Origin: Hyphomonas sp.
GTDB taxonomy: Bacteria > Pseudomonadota > Alphaproteobacteria > Caulobacterales > Hyphomonadaceae
NCBI RefSeq assembly: GCF_018402285.1
Contig: NZ_JAGYJH010000003.1
Span: forward strand, 1,054,001-1,118,000
DNA length: 64,000 nucleotides
Direction of reading: 5' to 3'
Positions 28,514 to 37,181 of this stretch are shown piece by piece. Position 1 is the stretch's first letter, and the number at the start of each line of letters is the position of its first letter. The notes beneath the pieces were generated by a model. It had not been told where the DNA came from, did no database searches, and saw only the letters and a list, made by a program, of their open reading frames with translations. Both the position numbers and the translations under genes were made by a program.

Positions 28514-29668
28514 TCAGCGTTTGTAGTTTTGGGGAACGAACGGAAGGGCGGCCACTTCGGCGGGCCGGGCCTTTCCGCGGACGATAAGGTCAATCTTTGT
28601 GCCGGGTGCGGCATGGTCGGCGGCGACATAGCCCATGGCGACGGGCGCGTCATAGGTCGGGCCGAAGCCGCCGGAGGTGATGACGCCGATGATTTCGCCG
28701 TCCAGCTGGATCTCGGTGCCTTCGCGGGCCGGGGCGCGCTCGAGCGGGCGGATGCCAACGCGCTTGCGGGCGGGGCCGTCTTTCAGTTCCCGAAGGATAC
28801 GCGCGGCGCCGGGGAAATCGCCCGCTTCGCGGCGGCGCTTCTGGATGACCCAGGCAAGGTCTGCCTCGATGGGGGAGATGTCCGGGGCAAGGTCGTGGCC
28901 GTAAAGGCAGAGACCTGCCTCCAGGCGCAGGGAGTCGCGCGCGCCAAGGCCGATGGGCTTTACCCGCTCGTCGGTGTACATCTCTTCAATCAGCGGCAGG
29001 CCGGCCTCGGCCGGGATCAGGACTTCAAAGCCGTCTTCTCCGGTATAGCCGCAGCGCGAGACGATGCAGCGCTGGCCGTTCATTTCGAACGGCATGTGGT
29101 GCATGAATTTGAGATCTTCGCAGCCGGGGAAAAAGTCCGCCATTACATCGACGGCCTTAGGGCCTTGCAGGGCAAAGAGGATGCGGTCATCGGCGCGCGT
29201 CAGCACGGCCTTGCCGGCGAGAGCTGTCTCGAAGAGGCCCCAGTCCTGCTCCTTCATTGCGCCGTTGACGACAATGTAGAGCGTGCCCTGAGCCTCATCG
29301 CCCAGGGGCCGGGTGATGATGAGATCGTCGAGGATGCCGCCGTCTTCATTCAGGAGGACGGTTAGGCGGGCCTGGCCGGGCTTGAGGCTGGTGATGTCGG
29401 AGGGGACGAGCTGCTCGATCAGAGCTGCGATTTCGGCATGGGCGGCCTCGCCCCCGCCGATGCCCGCTTCCAGGGTGAGGAAACAGGGGCCCATATGGGA
29501 GACGTCGAACAGGCCGGCCTGCGTGCGCGTCCAGATATGTTCGGGCATCACGCCTTCAAACTGGACAGGCATTTCATAGCCGGCAAAGCCCACGAGCTTG
29601 CCGCCCATCTTCACGTGGCAGGCGTAAAGCGGGGTGCGCTTCAGGTTTTCAGTCGCGGCCTCTGACAT
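28514..29668 (-). CDS. gcvT: Aminomethyltransferase (glycine cleavage T protein)
   Basis: A 384-residue folate enzyme that moves the methylene group from GcvH to tetrahydrofolate and releases ammonia. [20 protein letters not shown] is the conserved N-terminal segment, [14 protein letters not shown] the central one, and [10 protein letters not shown] the late one. It is the first gene of gcvT-gcvH-gcvPA-gcvPB; the L protein (lipoamide dehydrogenase) is not in the window. The tandem glycine riboswitch lies just upstream in the leader. Confidence 0.96.
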   Translation of the reverse strand: MSEAATENLKRTPLYACHVKMGGKLVGFAGYEMPVQFEGVMPEHIWTRTQAGLFDVSHMGPCFLTLEAGIGGGEAAHAEIAALIEQLVPSDITSLKPGQARLTVLLNEDGGILDDLIITRPLGDEAQGTLYIVVNGAMKEQDWGLFETALAGKAVLTRADDRILFALQGPKAVDVMADFFPGCEDLKFMHHMPFEMNGQRCIVSRCGYTGEDGFEVLIPAEAGLPLIEEMYTDERVKPIGLGARDSLRLEAGLCLYGHDLAPDISPIEADLAWVIQKRRREAGDFPGAARILRELKDGPARKRVGIRPLERAPAREGTEIQLDGEIIGVITSGGFGPTYDAPVAMGYVAADHAAPGTKIDLIVRGKARPAEVAALPFVPQNYKR

Positions 29669-29707
29669 GGCGCCCTTTCATAGAGTGACGGCGCAGCGCG
29701 CGAGGGC

Positions 29708-29906
29708 GCTGCTCTGGTCCGTCGCCCCCGCTGTCCGGGCGCCTGAGAGATTCCGCCGGTCATAAACCGGCTTGCTCCTTCGGCGAGGCGTATTTTCAGC
29801 CTCTTTCCAGCGTGTTGACCCTCTTCCGGCCCTTTTGCCTGAGCGTTTCCGGGGCGGTTGCGCCTTCGGCGGCGGCTACCGAATGCCGCTCTCTCCCGGA
29901 AGAGGA
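29708..29906 (-). promoter_or_regulatory. Tandem glycine riboswitch in the gcv leader
   Basis: On the minus strand two aptamers occur in series about 40 bases before gcvT. The first runs from CGGGAGAGAGCGGCA through CCGAAGGCGCAA to AAACGCTCAGGCAAAAGG. The second contains CGCCGAAGGAGCAAGCCGG and GGAATCTCTCAGGCGCCCGG and ends GGACAGCGGGGGC. The conserved GGAGCAA/GGCGCAA and CTCAGGC cores and the two-aptamer layout fit Rfam's glycine class. It likely turns on gcv expression when glycine is high. The expression platform is the short region to gcvT. Confidence 0.93.
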
Positions 29907-29959
29907 TATATGGCGGTCAGCTAGCCCGGATTCCCGGGCGGGGCAAGGGCGGGCGCGCG

Positions 29960-30736
29960 TTAGTCCGCTTCGGCTGCGCGATGTGCAAAGGAAGTGAGCG
30001 TTGCCATCGCCGCGCGCCAGGGAAACGGGCCATAGCTTATGCGGCGCACGCCTGCCTCTGCCAGCGCGCCAAAGCCGCCCGCCTCCGGACCGGCCATCAC
30101 ATTCACCGGCAGGGGGCACGCCGCGCAGATTTCTGCGATCAGCCTGATATCCCGCAGGCCGGGCACAAAGAAGCTGCTGGCGCCGGCTGCAGCATACGCT
30201 GCGCCGCGGGCGATCACGTCATTGATGCGGGCGGGGTGGTCCTCGGGCCTCTCGCGCAGGCAGATGTCAGTGCGTGCGTTGATCCAGAAGCCTGGCAGGA
30301 GACTGTCAGCCGCCGCGCGCGCGGCCCCGATGCGGGCCGCCGCTTCCCCGGGCGGGCGCACGCCTTCGCCCTCGCCGGCGGGGTAGCCGTCCTCAAGGTT
30401 TATGCCGGCAGCGCCTGTGCCCACGACCTGGCGGATGTTCTCGGCCAGACCGTCTGTGGTGGCGGCATAGCCGGCTTCAAAGTCGAGCGAGACGGGAAGC
30501 TCGACCGCTGCCACGATCCGTGCGGCATGATCGAGCACCAGATCGAATGGCACAGCCTCGCCATCGGCATAGCCGAGCGCGCCGCCGACCGAAGCGCTGC
30601 CTGTTGCCAGCGCGCGGGCTCCCGCCGCCGCTACCGCGCGGGCAGACCCCGCATCCCAGATGTTGACCAGCACGAGGGGCCGGGCGCCGTTATGGAGGCT
30701 GGCGAAGCGGGCAAGTTTCTCGGCCTGGCCGGGCAT
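29960..30736 (-). CDS. Isocitrate lyase/PEP mutase family protein
   Basis: A 258-residue (beta/alpha)8 protein. Of three candidate ATGs, the one at 30736 has AGGAGG about 9 bases upstream and starts MPGQAEKLARFASLHNGARP. LVNIWDAGSARAVAAAG, then SLDFEAGYA and GINLEDGYPAGEGEG are the metal- and substrate-binding blocks. The family includes methylisocitrate lyase and phosphonopyruvate hydrolase, but the KKCG-type lyase motif is absent, so this branch is functionally open. It lies directly beyond the riboswitch, transcribed in the same direction as gcv, with a separate start. Confidence 0.8.
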   Translation of the reverse strand: MPGQAEKLARFASLHNGARPLVLVNIWDAGSARAVAAAGARALATGSASVGGALGYADGEAVPFDLVLDHAARIVAAVELPVSLDFEAGYAATTDGLAENIRQVVGTGAAGINLEDGYPAGEGEGVRPPGEAAARIGAARAAADSLLPGFWINARTDICLRERPEDHPARINDVIARGAAYAAAGASSFFVPGLRDIRLIAEICAACPLPVNVMAGPEAGGFGALAEAGVRRISYGPFPWRAAMATLTSFAHRAAEAD

Positions 30737-30845
30737 GTCGGGCGTCCTCCTGAGCTGGCTATGGGTCATGGCGGGGATGCCAGAGGCCCCCGCCGTCTGC
30801 CACCCGATTCTTGCGCGTCCGGGGAAATGCGCCCCCGCAAACCTG

Positions 30846-31211
30846 TCAGAGCGCATTCCGCGCAATGCGCAGCTCGATGCGTTTGAGCTCGCGCAGCAGG
30901 GCAAGATGGTGCATCCGCATCCAGAACCAGACCTTGATCATCGCCACCGCCAGCATGCTGAAGAGGAAGGCGGCGAGCCAGAAGATCATTTCGCGCAGCT
31001 CTTCTGCCCCGAGGATCTGGACCGCTGACCAGACCGCAATGGCAAAGAAGGCAAGGCTCAGCACAAAAGCGAACGCGGTCCAGAATTTCAGCGGCCCGGT
31101 GAACGTCGCGCCCAGCTGGCCGATCAGGCTTTCCCCGTTTTCCAGGTTTTTCAGGAAGGCTTCGTCCTCGGCGGAAAGGCCGTCTTTCAGCCGTGTTTCA
31201 AAACTCGTCAT
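30846..31211 (-). CDS. DUF6768 family membrane protein, candidate sigma-factor partner
   Basis: A 121-residue protein with a soluble N-terminal stretch of about 40 residues (LKDGLSAEDEAFLKNLENGE) and two hydrophobic helices (FWTAFAFVLSLAFFAIAVWS and MIFWLAAFLFSMLAVAMIKV), ending in a basic HLALLRELKRIELRIAR tail. The composition fits DUF6768 proteins that follow sigma-factor genes. Its ATG overlaps the sigma-factor stop by 4 bases (ATGA), so the two are co-translated. A membrane-tethered regulator of that sigma factor is a reasonable inference; there is no zinc-binding anti-sigma motif to prove it. Confidence 0.75.
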   Translation of the reverse strand: MTSFETRLKDGLSAEDEAFLKNLENGESLIGQLGATFTGPLKFWTAFAFVLSLAFFAIAVWSAVQILGAEELREMIFWLAAFLFSMLAVAMIKVWFWMRMHHLALLRELKRIELRIARNAL

Positions 31212-31753
31212 GACAGGTCTCCTTCAAGAAGCTGTTTGAGATGTTGGCGCGCATGGAAGATGCGCGACTTTGCCGTGCCGGTGGGAACGCTTAAGGCTGC
31301 GGCGGTTTCGGCAAGGGTGAGGCCCTCGCTGAAATGGAGAATGGCGGCGACGCGGTGGTCGGCGCTGAGCTGGCCAAGTGCGGCCATGAGGGAATGGCGC
31401 AGGGGCGCGGTGTCGATGCCGGCCGGTTCGGGCGCGGCCTCTTCGGGCAGGAAGCGCTGGCGTGCCGCGCTCGCCCGCCGGATACGGTCTGCGCATTTCC
31501 GCGTCAGGATGCCATAGGCCCAGGCGGGAAACATCGCCGGTTCCGATAGGGTGAACCAGCCTCGGCAGATCCCGCCCCAGGCTTCCTGCACCGCCTCGCG
31601 CGCCTCTTCGGGATCGCCCAGCATCCGCCGGGCCGCCCGCATCAGGCGCGGTTGCCAGCGGGCGGCCAGCCGGTCTGCGGCGCGGGCATCGCCGGCGCGC
31701 ACCAGCGTGACGAGCAGTTCGTCATAGATCCTGTCTGTATCGCTGAGAGCCAT
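31208..31753 (-). CDS. ECF-type RNA polymerase sigma factor
   Basis: A 181-residue sigma-70 family protein with region 2 (LAARWQPRLMRAARRMLGDP, then EAREAVQEAW) and region 4 (LSADHRVAAILHFSEGLTLA, then ETAAALSVPTGTAKSRIFHA). Region 3 and region 1 are missing, as in extracytoplasmic-function sigma factors. The signal it answers to is unknown. It is coupled to the DUF6768 gene. ECF factors often transcribe their own operon, but I could not identify a recognisable promoter by eye. Confidence 0.9.
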   Translation of the reverse strand: MALSDTDRIYDELLVTLVRAGDARAADRLAARWQPRLMRAARRMLGDPEEAREAVQEAWGGICRGWFTLSEPAMFPAWAYGILTRKCADRIRRASAARQRFLPEEAAPEPAGIDTAPLRHSLMAALGQLSADHRVAAILHFSEGLTLAETAAALSVPTGTAKSRIFHARQHLKQLLEGDLS

Positions 31754-31802
31754 CGCCGCGCCTGTCCTTCAAAGGGATAGTCGCGCGGGCAGGGCGAAAG
31801 GT

Positions 31803-32867
31803 TCAATCAGATTCGGTATTCGGTTCTGCCGCCTCTGGCCCGGTCAGGCTGAACCTGGCGACGACGGGCTGATGGTCGGTGATGGCGAAGCCGAGATCGA
31901 GGCCGCGGACGTCTTCCACGGTCACGTTGGGGGAGACGATGAAGCCGTCGATGATGGTGGTGTAGTTTATGCCGCGCCTGTAGGGCTGTTCATTGGTGCG
32001 GGTGGTGGGGATGGCAGGGTCGATCACGATCTGCCAGCCCGGTCGGAGGGCTTCGCGGGGAAAGTCATGCACCCAGAAGAGGGCGCTTTCGTCGCTCTCA
32101 TAGGGGAAGTCTGTCGCGGCCAGGCGCATGTTCCAGTCACCGCCGAGGACCACGCCCTTGCCCTGCTGGTAGTGCGACTGGGCCAGGTCGAGCACTTCGC
32201 GCACCTGCTGCATTCGCGTGCCCGCGCCCTCATCGAAGGCGGAGAGGTGGACGTTGAGGATGACCCAGGGGGCGCCGGAAACGTCAAGCTCGGTGACCTG
32301 GACATGATAGCGCCGCTGGAGGAAGCCCATGATCGGCCCGGGCTCTTCGGTCAGGCGGACGAGCTTTGCGGGCTCTGCGGCCACTTTCGTGAATGTGCCC
32401 AGCCCATGGCGCAGGCTGAGCGGGCCGGGCAGCAGGCGCGTGCGGATGTCTGAGGAGAAGACCATTCCATAGCCGGGCAGCGCGTCTTTCACGCCGGAGA
32501 GGACGTCGACATTGTGGGTGAGGAAGCCCGGCGCGGCGAGTTCCTGCATCAGGACGATATCCGGCACCTCCTCGCGCAGGACAGCCTGGATGCCAGCAAG
32601 GTTTTTCTCCACCGCCTCGCGGCCAGGCGGGCGCAGCATCTGCCCGCCATCGGCCTGGAAATCGGACGCTTCGCCGAGGCCGGAATAGCCGATATTCCAG
32701 ACCATCAGCCTCAGCGGAGACTGCGCGGCGGGCAGGGCGTGCGCAGCGTCTTCCCGCTGCTCGGGAATGGCGCGGTCATTGAGGGTGACAAAGGCCGCAA
32801 TGCCAAGCCACAGCGCGGCCAGCATGACCAGCAGCGAGATGTAGACGAAAGTTCTGCGCAGCCACAT
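31803..32867 (-). CDS. Membrane-anchored endonuclease/exonuclease/phosphatase (EEP) protein
   Basis: About 354 residues starting MWLRRTFVYISLLVMLAALW, an N-terminal membrane anchor that places the enzyme in the periplasm. The EEP fold motifs are present in order: LMVWNIGYSG, DIVLMQELAAPG, VILNVHLSAFDE, VLGGDWNMRL, and ITDHQPVVARF with the terminal His. Members hydrolyse phosphodiesters in nucleic acids, inositol phosphates or sphingomyelin. An earlier ATG at 32906 would only extend the cytosolic tail. The substrate is unknown. Confidence 0.82.
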   Translation of the reverse strand: MWLRRTFVYISLLVMLAALWLGIAAFVTLNDRAIPEQREDAAHALPAAQSPLRLMVWNIGYSGLGEASDFQADGGQMLRPPGREAVEKNLAGIQAVLREEVPDIVLMQELAAPGFLTHNVDVLSGVKDALPGYGMVFSSDIRTRLLPGPLSLRHGLGTFTKVAAEPAKLVRLTEEPGPIMGFLQRRYHVQVTELDVSGAPWVILNVHLSAFDEGAGTRMQQVREVLDLAQSHYQQGKGVVLGGDWNMRLAATDFPYESDESALFWVHDFPREALRPGWQIVIDPAIPTTRTNEQPYRRGINYTTIIDGFIVSPNVTVEDVRGLDLGFAITDHQPVVARFSLTGPEAAEPNTESD

Positions 32868-32965
32868 GTGCACCGCCCGGCCAGCCTGGATCCCACCACC
32901 TTCCATCTGAGCCAAGCCGGGCGGCTGTGTCCATCGGCGCATCTGACGCAGCCGTCACGATGGCG

Positions 32966-34105
32966 TCAGCTGCCCACCGGACGCCCGGCGCCAAACCAGC
33001 TGCGGATCAGTTCCCAGGTGCTGCGGGAGCCGGCGAGGACGCGCTCGGTGGCGCGGGTGGCGTGGGTGGTGAGCCCGCCGACGCGTTTGAGCAGGTCGGT
33101 GATCACCGAGCCTGACTCGGCCTTCACTTCGCGCAGGGCGCCTTCGGAAATCGCCGCCGCCTGGCCTGCCGTCCAGCCCTTGAAGCTGCGGCAGCGGCGC
33201 TTGGCGAGATAGCCAAGCTTCAGCGTCATCATGGCATTGATGCCGCCATCCATCACCGGACCGGCGATCAGCCCGCCCATCCGGCCGAGCAGGCTGCCGA
33301 TCACCTCGCCGGTAATGTCGGTCACGTCCTCCAGCGCGCGGGCGGCGACGACGATGGCCGCGACATCGCGCAGGATGCGCAAGCTGCCCATGAGATGGGG
33401 CCGGCCGAAATAGATGCGGGAGACTTTCGCCACGAGATTGGCATTGCGCCAGAGGACGATGAAGGCGTCGACGGTGCCGTTCATCGACAGGGCGGTGGCC
33501 ACGCCGACGCCGACGGCCTCGGCATGGATGATCTGGTTCACGCGGCGGTCGAGCGGGGCGAGCCGGGCTTCGATATGCTCCCGCTCGAAGGCCTCAAGGT
33601 CCAGCGAGAGGGCATGGGCTTCTGCAGGCCCCGCCCGGGCGGCGCGGGAAGCGAGGGCGCGGCCTTTGGCGATGCTTTCCAGGATGGCGGCGCGCTCGGC
33701 CTGCACTTCGGGATTGGCGGCGAGCATCTTCAGATAGCGCACATCATAGGTGAGGCGTGCGGCAATGGCGGCGGGATCGGGCGCCTTGGGATCAATCAGG
33801 ATATCCGGCGGCCGGGCGGCCACCGGCATGGAGAGGAAGGCGGCGATGGGCCGGGCGACCAGCCAGGCGAGCGCGGCGGTGAGGCCGGCAATGTAGACAA
33901 GGCCTGCGACGGGGTGAAGGTCATCAAACAGGCGGTAGAAGAGATAGCCCTGACCGATCACGATCAGGCAGGTGATGACGACCAGAATACTCGCCGCGAG
34001 CTTCACCACCTGCCAGCCCTGCGCCCATTGGGCGGCGAGTTCCCATTGCTGCGGCGGCTTATCGGATGGGGACGGGGCCGGAACCGGAACAAGCGCTTTG
34101 GCCAT
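32966..34105 (-). CDS. DUF697/YcjF-like membrane protein
   Basis: A 379-residue protein with two N-terminal helices (ASILVVITCLIVIGQGYLFY and VAGLVYIAGLTAALAWLVA), a soluble helical region, and a C-terminal DUF697 segment. That segment reads EAVGVGVATALSMNGTVDAF followed by IVLWRNANLVAKVSRIYFG, then a glycine-rich hydrophobic region. DUF697 proteins are often coupled to GTPases (YcjF with YcjX). No GTPase is next to it here. The role is unknown; a stress- or envelope-linked function is inferred from YcjF only. Confidence 0.75.
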   Translation of the reverse strand: MAKALVPVPAPSPSDKPPQQWELAAQWAQGWQVVKLAASILVVITCLIVIGQGYLFYRLFDDLHPVAGLVYIAGLTAALAWLVARPIAAFLSMPVAARPPDILIDPKAPDPAAIAARLTYDVRYLKMLAANPEVQAERAAILESIAKGRALASRAARAGPAEAHALSLDLEAFEREHIEARLAPLDRRVNQIIHAEAVGVGVATALSMNGTVDAFIVLWRNANLVAKVSRIYFGRPHLMGSLRILRDVAAIVVAARALEDVTDITGEVIGSLLGRMGGLIAGPVMDGGINAMMTLKLGYLAKRRCRSFKGWTAGQAAAISEGALREVKAESGSVITDLLKRVGGLTTHATRATERVLAGSRSTWELIRSWFGAGRPVGS

Positions 34106-34707
34106 GAGCAGTGTCCTCCTAGCTGAGCAGGGCTAAACCCTTTTGAGGTGGGGAAGGTCAGGGGCAGGGGCAAGCGTCAGGGACAGTGGGGCAGCTTTCA
34201 GGCAGCACGACTGGCCGGACGCAGCGGGCGCTGGCCAGGTTGACGGGGTGTGTCCGGGGTCAGGTAAAAGCCAGGATGTATCGGCAGTTGCGCGGGTGCA
34301 GGCCCCCCCTTCACGCCGTCTCGGGGCGTTTGCAGGGAAAACGCCTGTCCCTCAAAGCCCCCGCTCGCGCAGGGGAAGAAAAGACGGTGCAGCGCATCGG
34401 CGTTGAGCAATCTGGCAGCGCTGTTTCCCATGCCCGATCGTGCGATGCTTTGCGCAGGGGCGGGAGTGGTCTGCAGGCTGACGGGCGCGGCTGCCGCGCG
34501 TCCGTCAGATCGGCGACCAGGAGGAGATACCACAACACCCCCGGCCAGAAGATCGCCGGCACCGCGCTGAAATACGCCGTGAAGACCGGGTGTTTTCTGA
34601 CCCGGGTGGAAGGCGGCGAGGGTGTTCACGGGGCGCAGGATACGCCCGGGGCCGGAGGGGGCGGGATTTCCTGGATCGGGCCTTGTCGGGGAGGTGTTGC
34701 GGCGCTG
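34106..34707. other. 602-base region with no confident gene
   Basis: Between the DUF697 gene and argS. On the minus strand a frame opens FTAYFSAVPAIFWPGVLWYL followed by LLVADLTDARQP, a hydrophobic start with neighbour-like codon use. It then loses coding character, and a different frame continues to a stop at 34198. It could be an orphan or decayed small membrane protein. I see no tRNA, known ncRNA or strong hairpin; GC-rich REP-like sequence lies near 34640-34690. Confidence 0.4.
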
Positions 34708-36477
34708 TTACATCCGCTCCGGCACCGTAATGCCGAGCAGGTCCAGCCCCGTCTCCAGCTGATGCCGCACGCCGTCGGCAAGCGCTAGCCGGCTTGCGCG
34801 TTTCTCCGCGTCGGTTTCGGCGGCGATGGGCAGGGCGGCGTAGAAGCTGCTGAAGGCCTGGGCGAGGCCGTAGAGGTGTTCGCAGAGGATGTGGGGCATG
34901 CGCTTTTCGCGGGCGCCGAGGAGGGCAGCGCCGAAGCCGTCGAGTTGCAGGACGAGGGCGCGTTCGGTGTCTTCGGTAACCCTGACATTGCCCGGCGCAT
35001 GGCCGTTTTCGGCGGCCTTGCGCAGCACCGATTTTACCCGCACGGCGGCATACATCAGGTAGGGCCCGGTCTTGCCCTCGAAGCTGGTGAAGCGGTCGAG
35101 GTCGAACACATAGTTCGTGGTGCGCGTGTTCATCAGGTCGGAGAAGCGCAGGGCGGCGACGGCGACCTTTTTGGCGACATCGAAGCGTTCGGCCTTGCCC
35201 ATGTCTGCGGGGAGGTTTGCGGCGGAAAGCTTCTTCTCCGCCTCTTCCATCGCCATCGCCTGAAGGTCAGCGAGGCGCAGCACGCCGCCTTCGCGCGTCT
35301 TGAAGGGTTTGCCGTCCGGCCCGTTCACCGTGCCGAAGCCGATATGTTCGAGGCGGTCCTCGGCGATCAGCCCCAACATTCCGGCGGCGCGGAACACCTG
35401 CTCGAAATGCAGGGCCTGGCGCTGGTCGACCACGTAGAGCATCCGCTCGGGCGCAGGTTTCAGCGTGTCCATCCGGTCAAGGATCGTGGCGAGGTCGGTC
35501 GTGTGGTAGCCCGTGCCGCCGCGGCTGTTGACCAGCATGACGGGGGGCATCTCTTTCTTGTCGCTCTCCCGCGCCACGTGCACGATCAGCGCGCCGTCGC
35601 TCTCCTCGGCAAGGCCGGCATGCTTGAAGCGCGCGACGAGGCCGGGGATGAGGCCGTCCACATCGCTCTCGCCCTTCCAGAGGTCGAAGGAGACGTTGAG
35701 GAAGCCATAGTCAGCTTTCAGGGCCTCGACCGAGACATCGATGAAATGACGCAGCAGGGCGCGGTAGCCGGGGCGGCCGGCCTGCATTTCTGCGACGGCG
35801 CGCTGGGAGCGCTCATTGCGGGCTTCGTCGGCTTTTGCCTTGTTCGAGGCCTGCGGATAGAGGCGGCCGAGATCGTCGATGGTGACGGGCGGCTCGGCCG
35901 GGTAGGGGCCGGTATAGGCCGCGTCGAAATAGATGAGGCCGGGTTGCTCGTCGTAAAGCTCGGTGACGAGGTGGCCCATCTGGAGGCCCCAGTCTCCGAG
36001 GTGGACGTCGGAGGTGACCTGATCGCCGGCAAAGCGGCAGATGCGCTGCAGCGTGTCGCCGATGACGGCAGAGCGGAGATGGCCGACATGCATCGGTTTG
36101 GCGACATTGGCGCCGCCAAAGTCGATGACGGTGACCCCGGCGTCGGCGGCTTTCTCCGCGCCGGCCATCGTGTCGCCGCGCACCGCTTGCGCGCGGGTCG
36201 AGAGGGCGGCGTCGGAGACGCGCAGGTTGATGAAGCCCGGGCCGGCGACTTCGGCGGAGAGGACGCTGGCATGGTCCTTGAGGCGGGCAGCGATTTCGGC
36301 GGCGATTTCGCGCGGGTTACGGCCTGCCGCTTTCGCCGCGGCCATGGCGCCATTGCACTGGAAATCGGCCAGCTCTGGCTTGTCGCTGCGGCGGACTTCG
36401 CCGAAGCGGGCCGCAAGGCCCATGGCCTCGAAGGCGGCGCCTGCGGCGGCCGTCAGCTCCCCAGCCAGACTTCCCAT
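34708..36477 (-). CDS. argS: Arginyl-tRNA synthetase
   Basis: A 589-residue class I synthetase. The N-terminal domain region (INLRVSDAALSTRAQAVRG) precedes the HIGH-like motif in ANVAKPMHVGHLRSAVIGD. FKTREGGVLRLADL lies where the KMSK loop is expected and lacks a canonical KMSKS, which is normal for many ArgRS. The C-terminal anticodon-binding domain includes YLMYAAVRVKSVLRKAAENG. It charges tRNA-Arg. The ATG at 36477 is three bases after the stop of the upstream lipoprotein gene, so the two are probably co-transcribed. Confidence 0.97.
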   Translation of the reverse strand: MGSLAGELTAAAGAAFEAMGLAARFGEVRRSDKPELADFQCNGAMAAAKAAGRNPREIAAEIAARLKDHASVLSAEVAGPGFINLRVSDAALSTRAQAVRGDTMAGAEKAADAGVTVIDFGGANVAKPMHVGHLRSAVIGDTLQRICRFAGDQVTSDVHLGDWGLQMGHLVTELYDEQPGLIYFDAAYTGPYPAEPPVTIDDLGRLYPQASNKAKADEARNERSQRAVAEMQAGRPGYRALLRHFIDVSVEALKADYGFLNVSFDLWKGESDVDGLIPGLVARFKHAGLAEESDGALIVHVARESDKKEMPPVMLVNSRGGTGYHTTDLATILDRMDTLKPAPERMLYVVDQRQALHFEQVFRAAGMLGLIAEDRLEHIGFGTVNGPDGKPFKTREGGVLRLADLQAMAMEEAEKKLSAANLPADMGKAERFDVAKKVAVAALRFSDLMNTRTTNYVFDLDRFTSFEGKTGPYLMYAAVRVKSVLRKAAENGHAPGNVRVTEDTERALVLQLDGFGAALLGAREKRMPHILCEHLYGLAQAFSSFYAALPIAAETDAEKRASRLALADGVRHQLETGLDLLGITVPERM

Positions 36478-36480
36478 GGC

Positions 36481-37068
36481 TTACTCCGCAACCGACGCGC
36501 CGGCGTCCAGGCGGAAGCGCTTGCCCGCGCGGTTGAATTCCAGCTGCTCGGCCGTCAACTCGAAGCCGACGACGATTTCGAAGTTCACCCCCGAAATGGA
36601 GCCATCGGCGCGGGGGATGGTGATGCGGTTTACCAGCTCTGACTTCTCGGTCAGCGTCCTGCCGCGGAATTCGGCCTGGCTGGCAAAGGTTTCGCGGGCG
36701 AGGACCTTGCCGTTGCGGCGCGTGACGGCGACGAAATAGGGGTAGATGTGGCCATCGGCGGTGGCCGCCGGGCCCTTGCCATAGGCGAAATCGATCTCGA
36801 TTTCGGCGTCGAGCGGGAAATCCTCGGTGTAGCGGCAGAAGATGCGCACATCGACGATCTCGCCGGTGAATTCGATGTCCGAATAGAGCTCGCCTGAGCC
36901 ATCGGCCATTTTCACATAGCGGGCAGCGTCATAGACCGAGCCGACGACCGGGCAGGGGCCGGCGTTCGGCGTCGAATCGAGGCTCTGGGCGATTCGGCTG
37001 CTGCGGCAGCCGGTCACCGCTGTGGCGGCCAGGAGGGAAGCGGCGAGGATAAGGGCAATTCTGCGCAT
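36481..37068 (-). CDS. Lipoprotein of unknown function upstream of argS
   Basis: A 195-residue lipoprotein; MRRIALILAASLLAATAVTG then Cys21 is a clear lipobox. The mature part is predicted beta-rich: YTEDFPLDAEIEIDFAYGKG and GVNFEIVVGFELTAEQLEFN. I recall similar single-domain proteins next to argS in alphaproteobacteria, but not a named family. It is the first gene of a probable lipoprotein-argS unit, facing ispH. Confidence 0.72.
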   Translation of the reverse strand: MRRIALILAASLLAATAVTGCRSSRIAQSLDSTPNAGPCPVVGSVYDAARYVKMADGSGELYSDIEFTGEIVDVRIFCRYTEDFPLDAEIEIDFAYGKGPAATADGHIYPYFVAVTRRNGKVLARETFASQAEFRGRTLTEKSELVNRITIPRADGSISGVNFEIVVGFELTAEQLEFNRAGKRFRLDAGASVAE

Positions 37069-37181
37069 GCGTCGGCGTGTCCATCTTGGCCTTATGCAAA
37101 GGCCTGTCCATGTGATAACGCCCCCGTGTTAAAGGCCTAGCGGCGCCCACGCAACGCATTCGGCGCAGGAGAGAGACCCTT

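Noticed and set aside
34186..34788. Plus-strand 200-codon frame in the gap before argS
   Set aside because: Runs into the argS 3' end and has no natural amino-acid pattern; treated as noncoding.
34876..36642. 588-codon plus-strand frame over argS
   Set aside because: Antisense shadow of ArgRS, with the HIGH-type motif intact on the minus strand.
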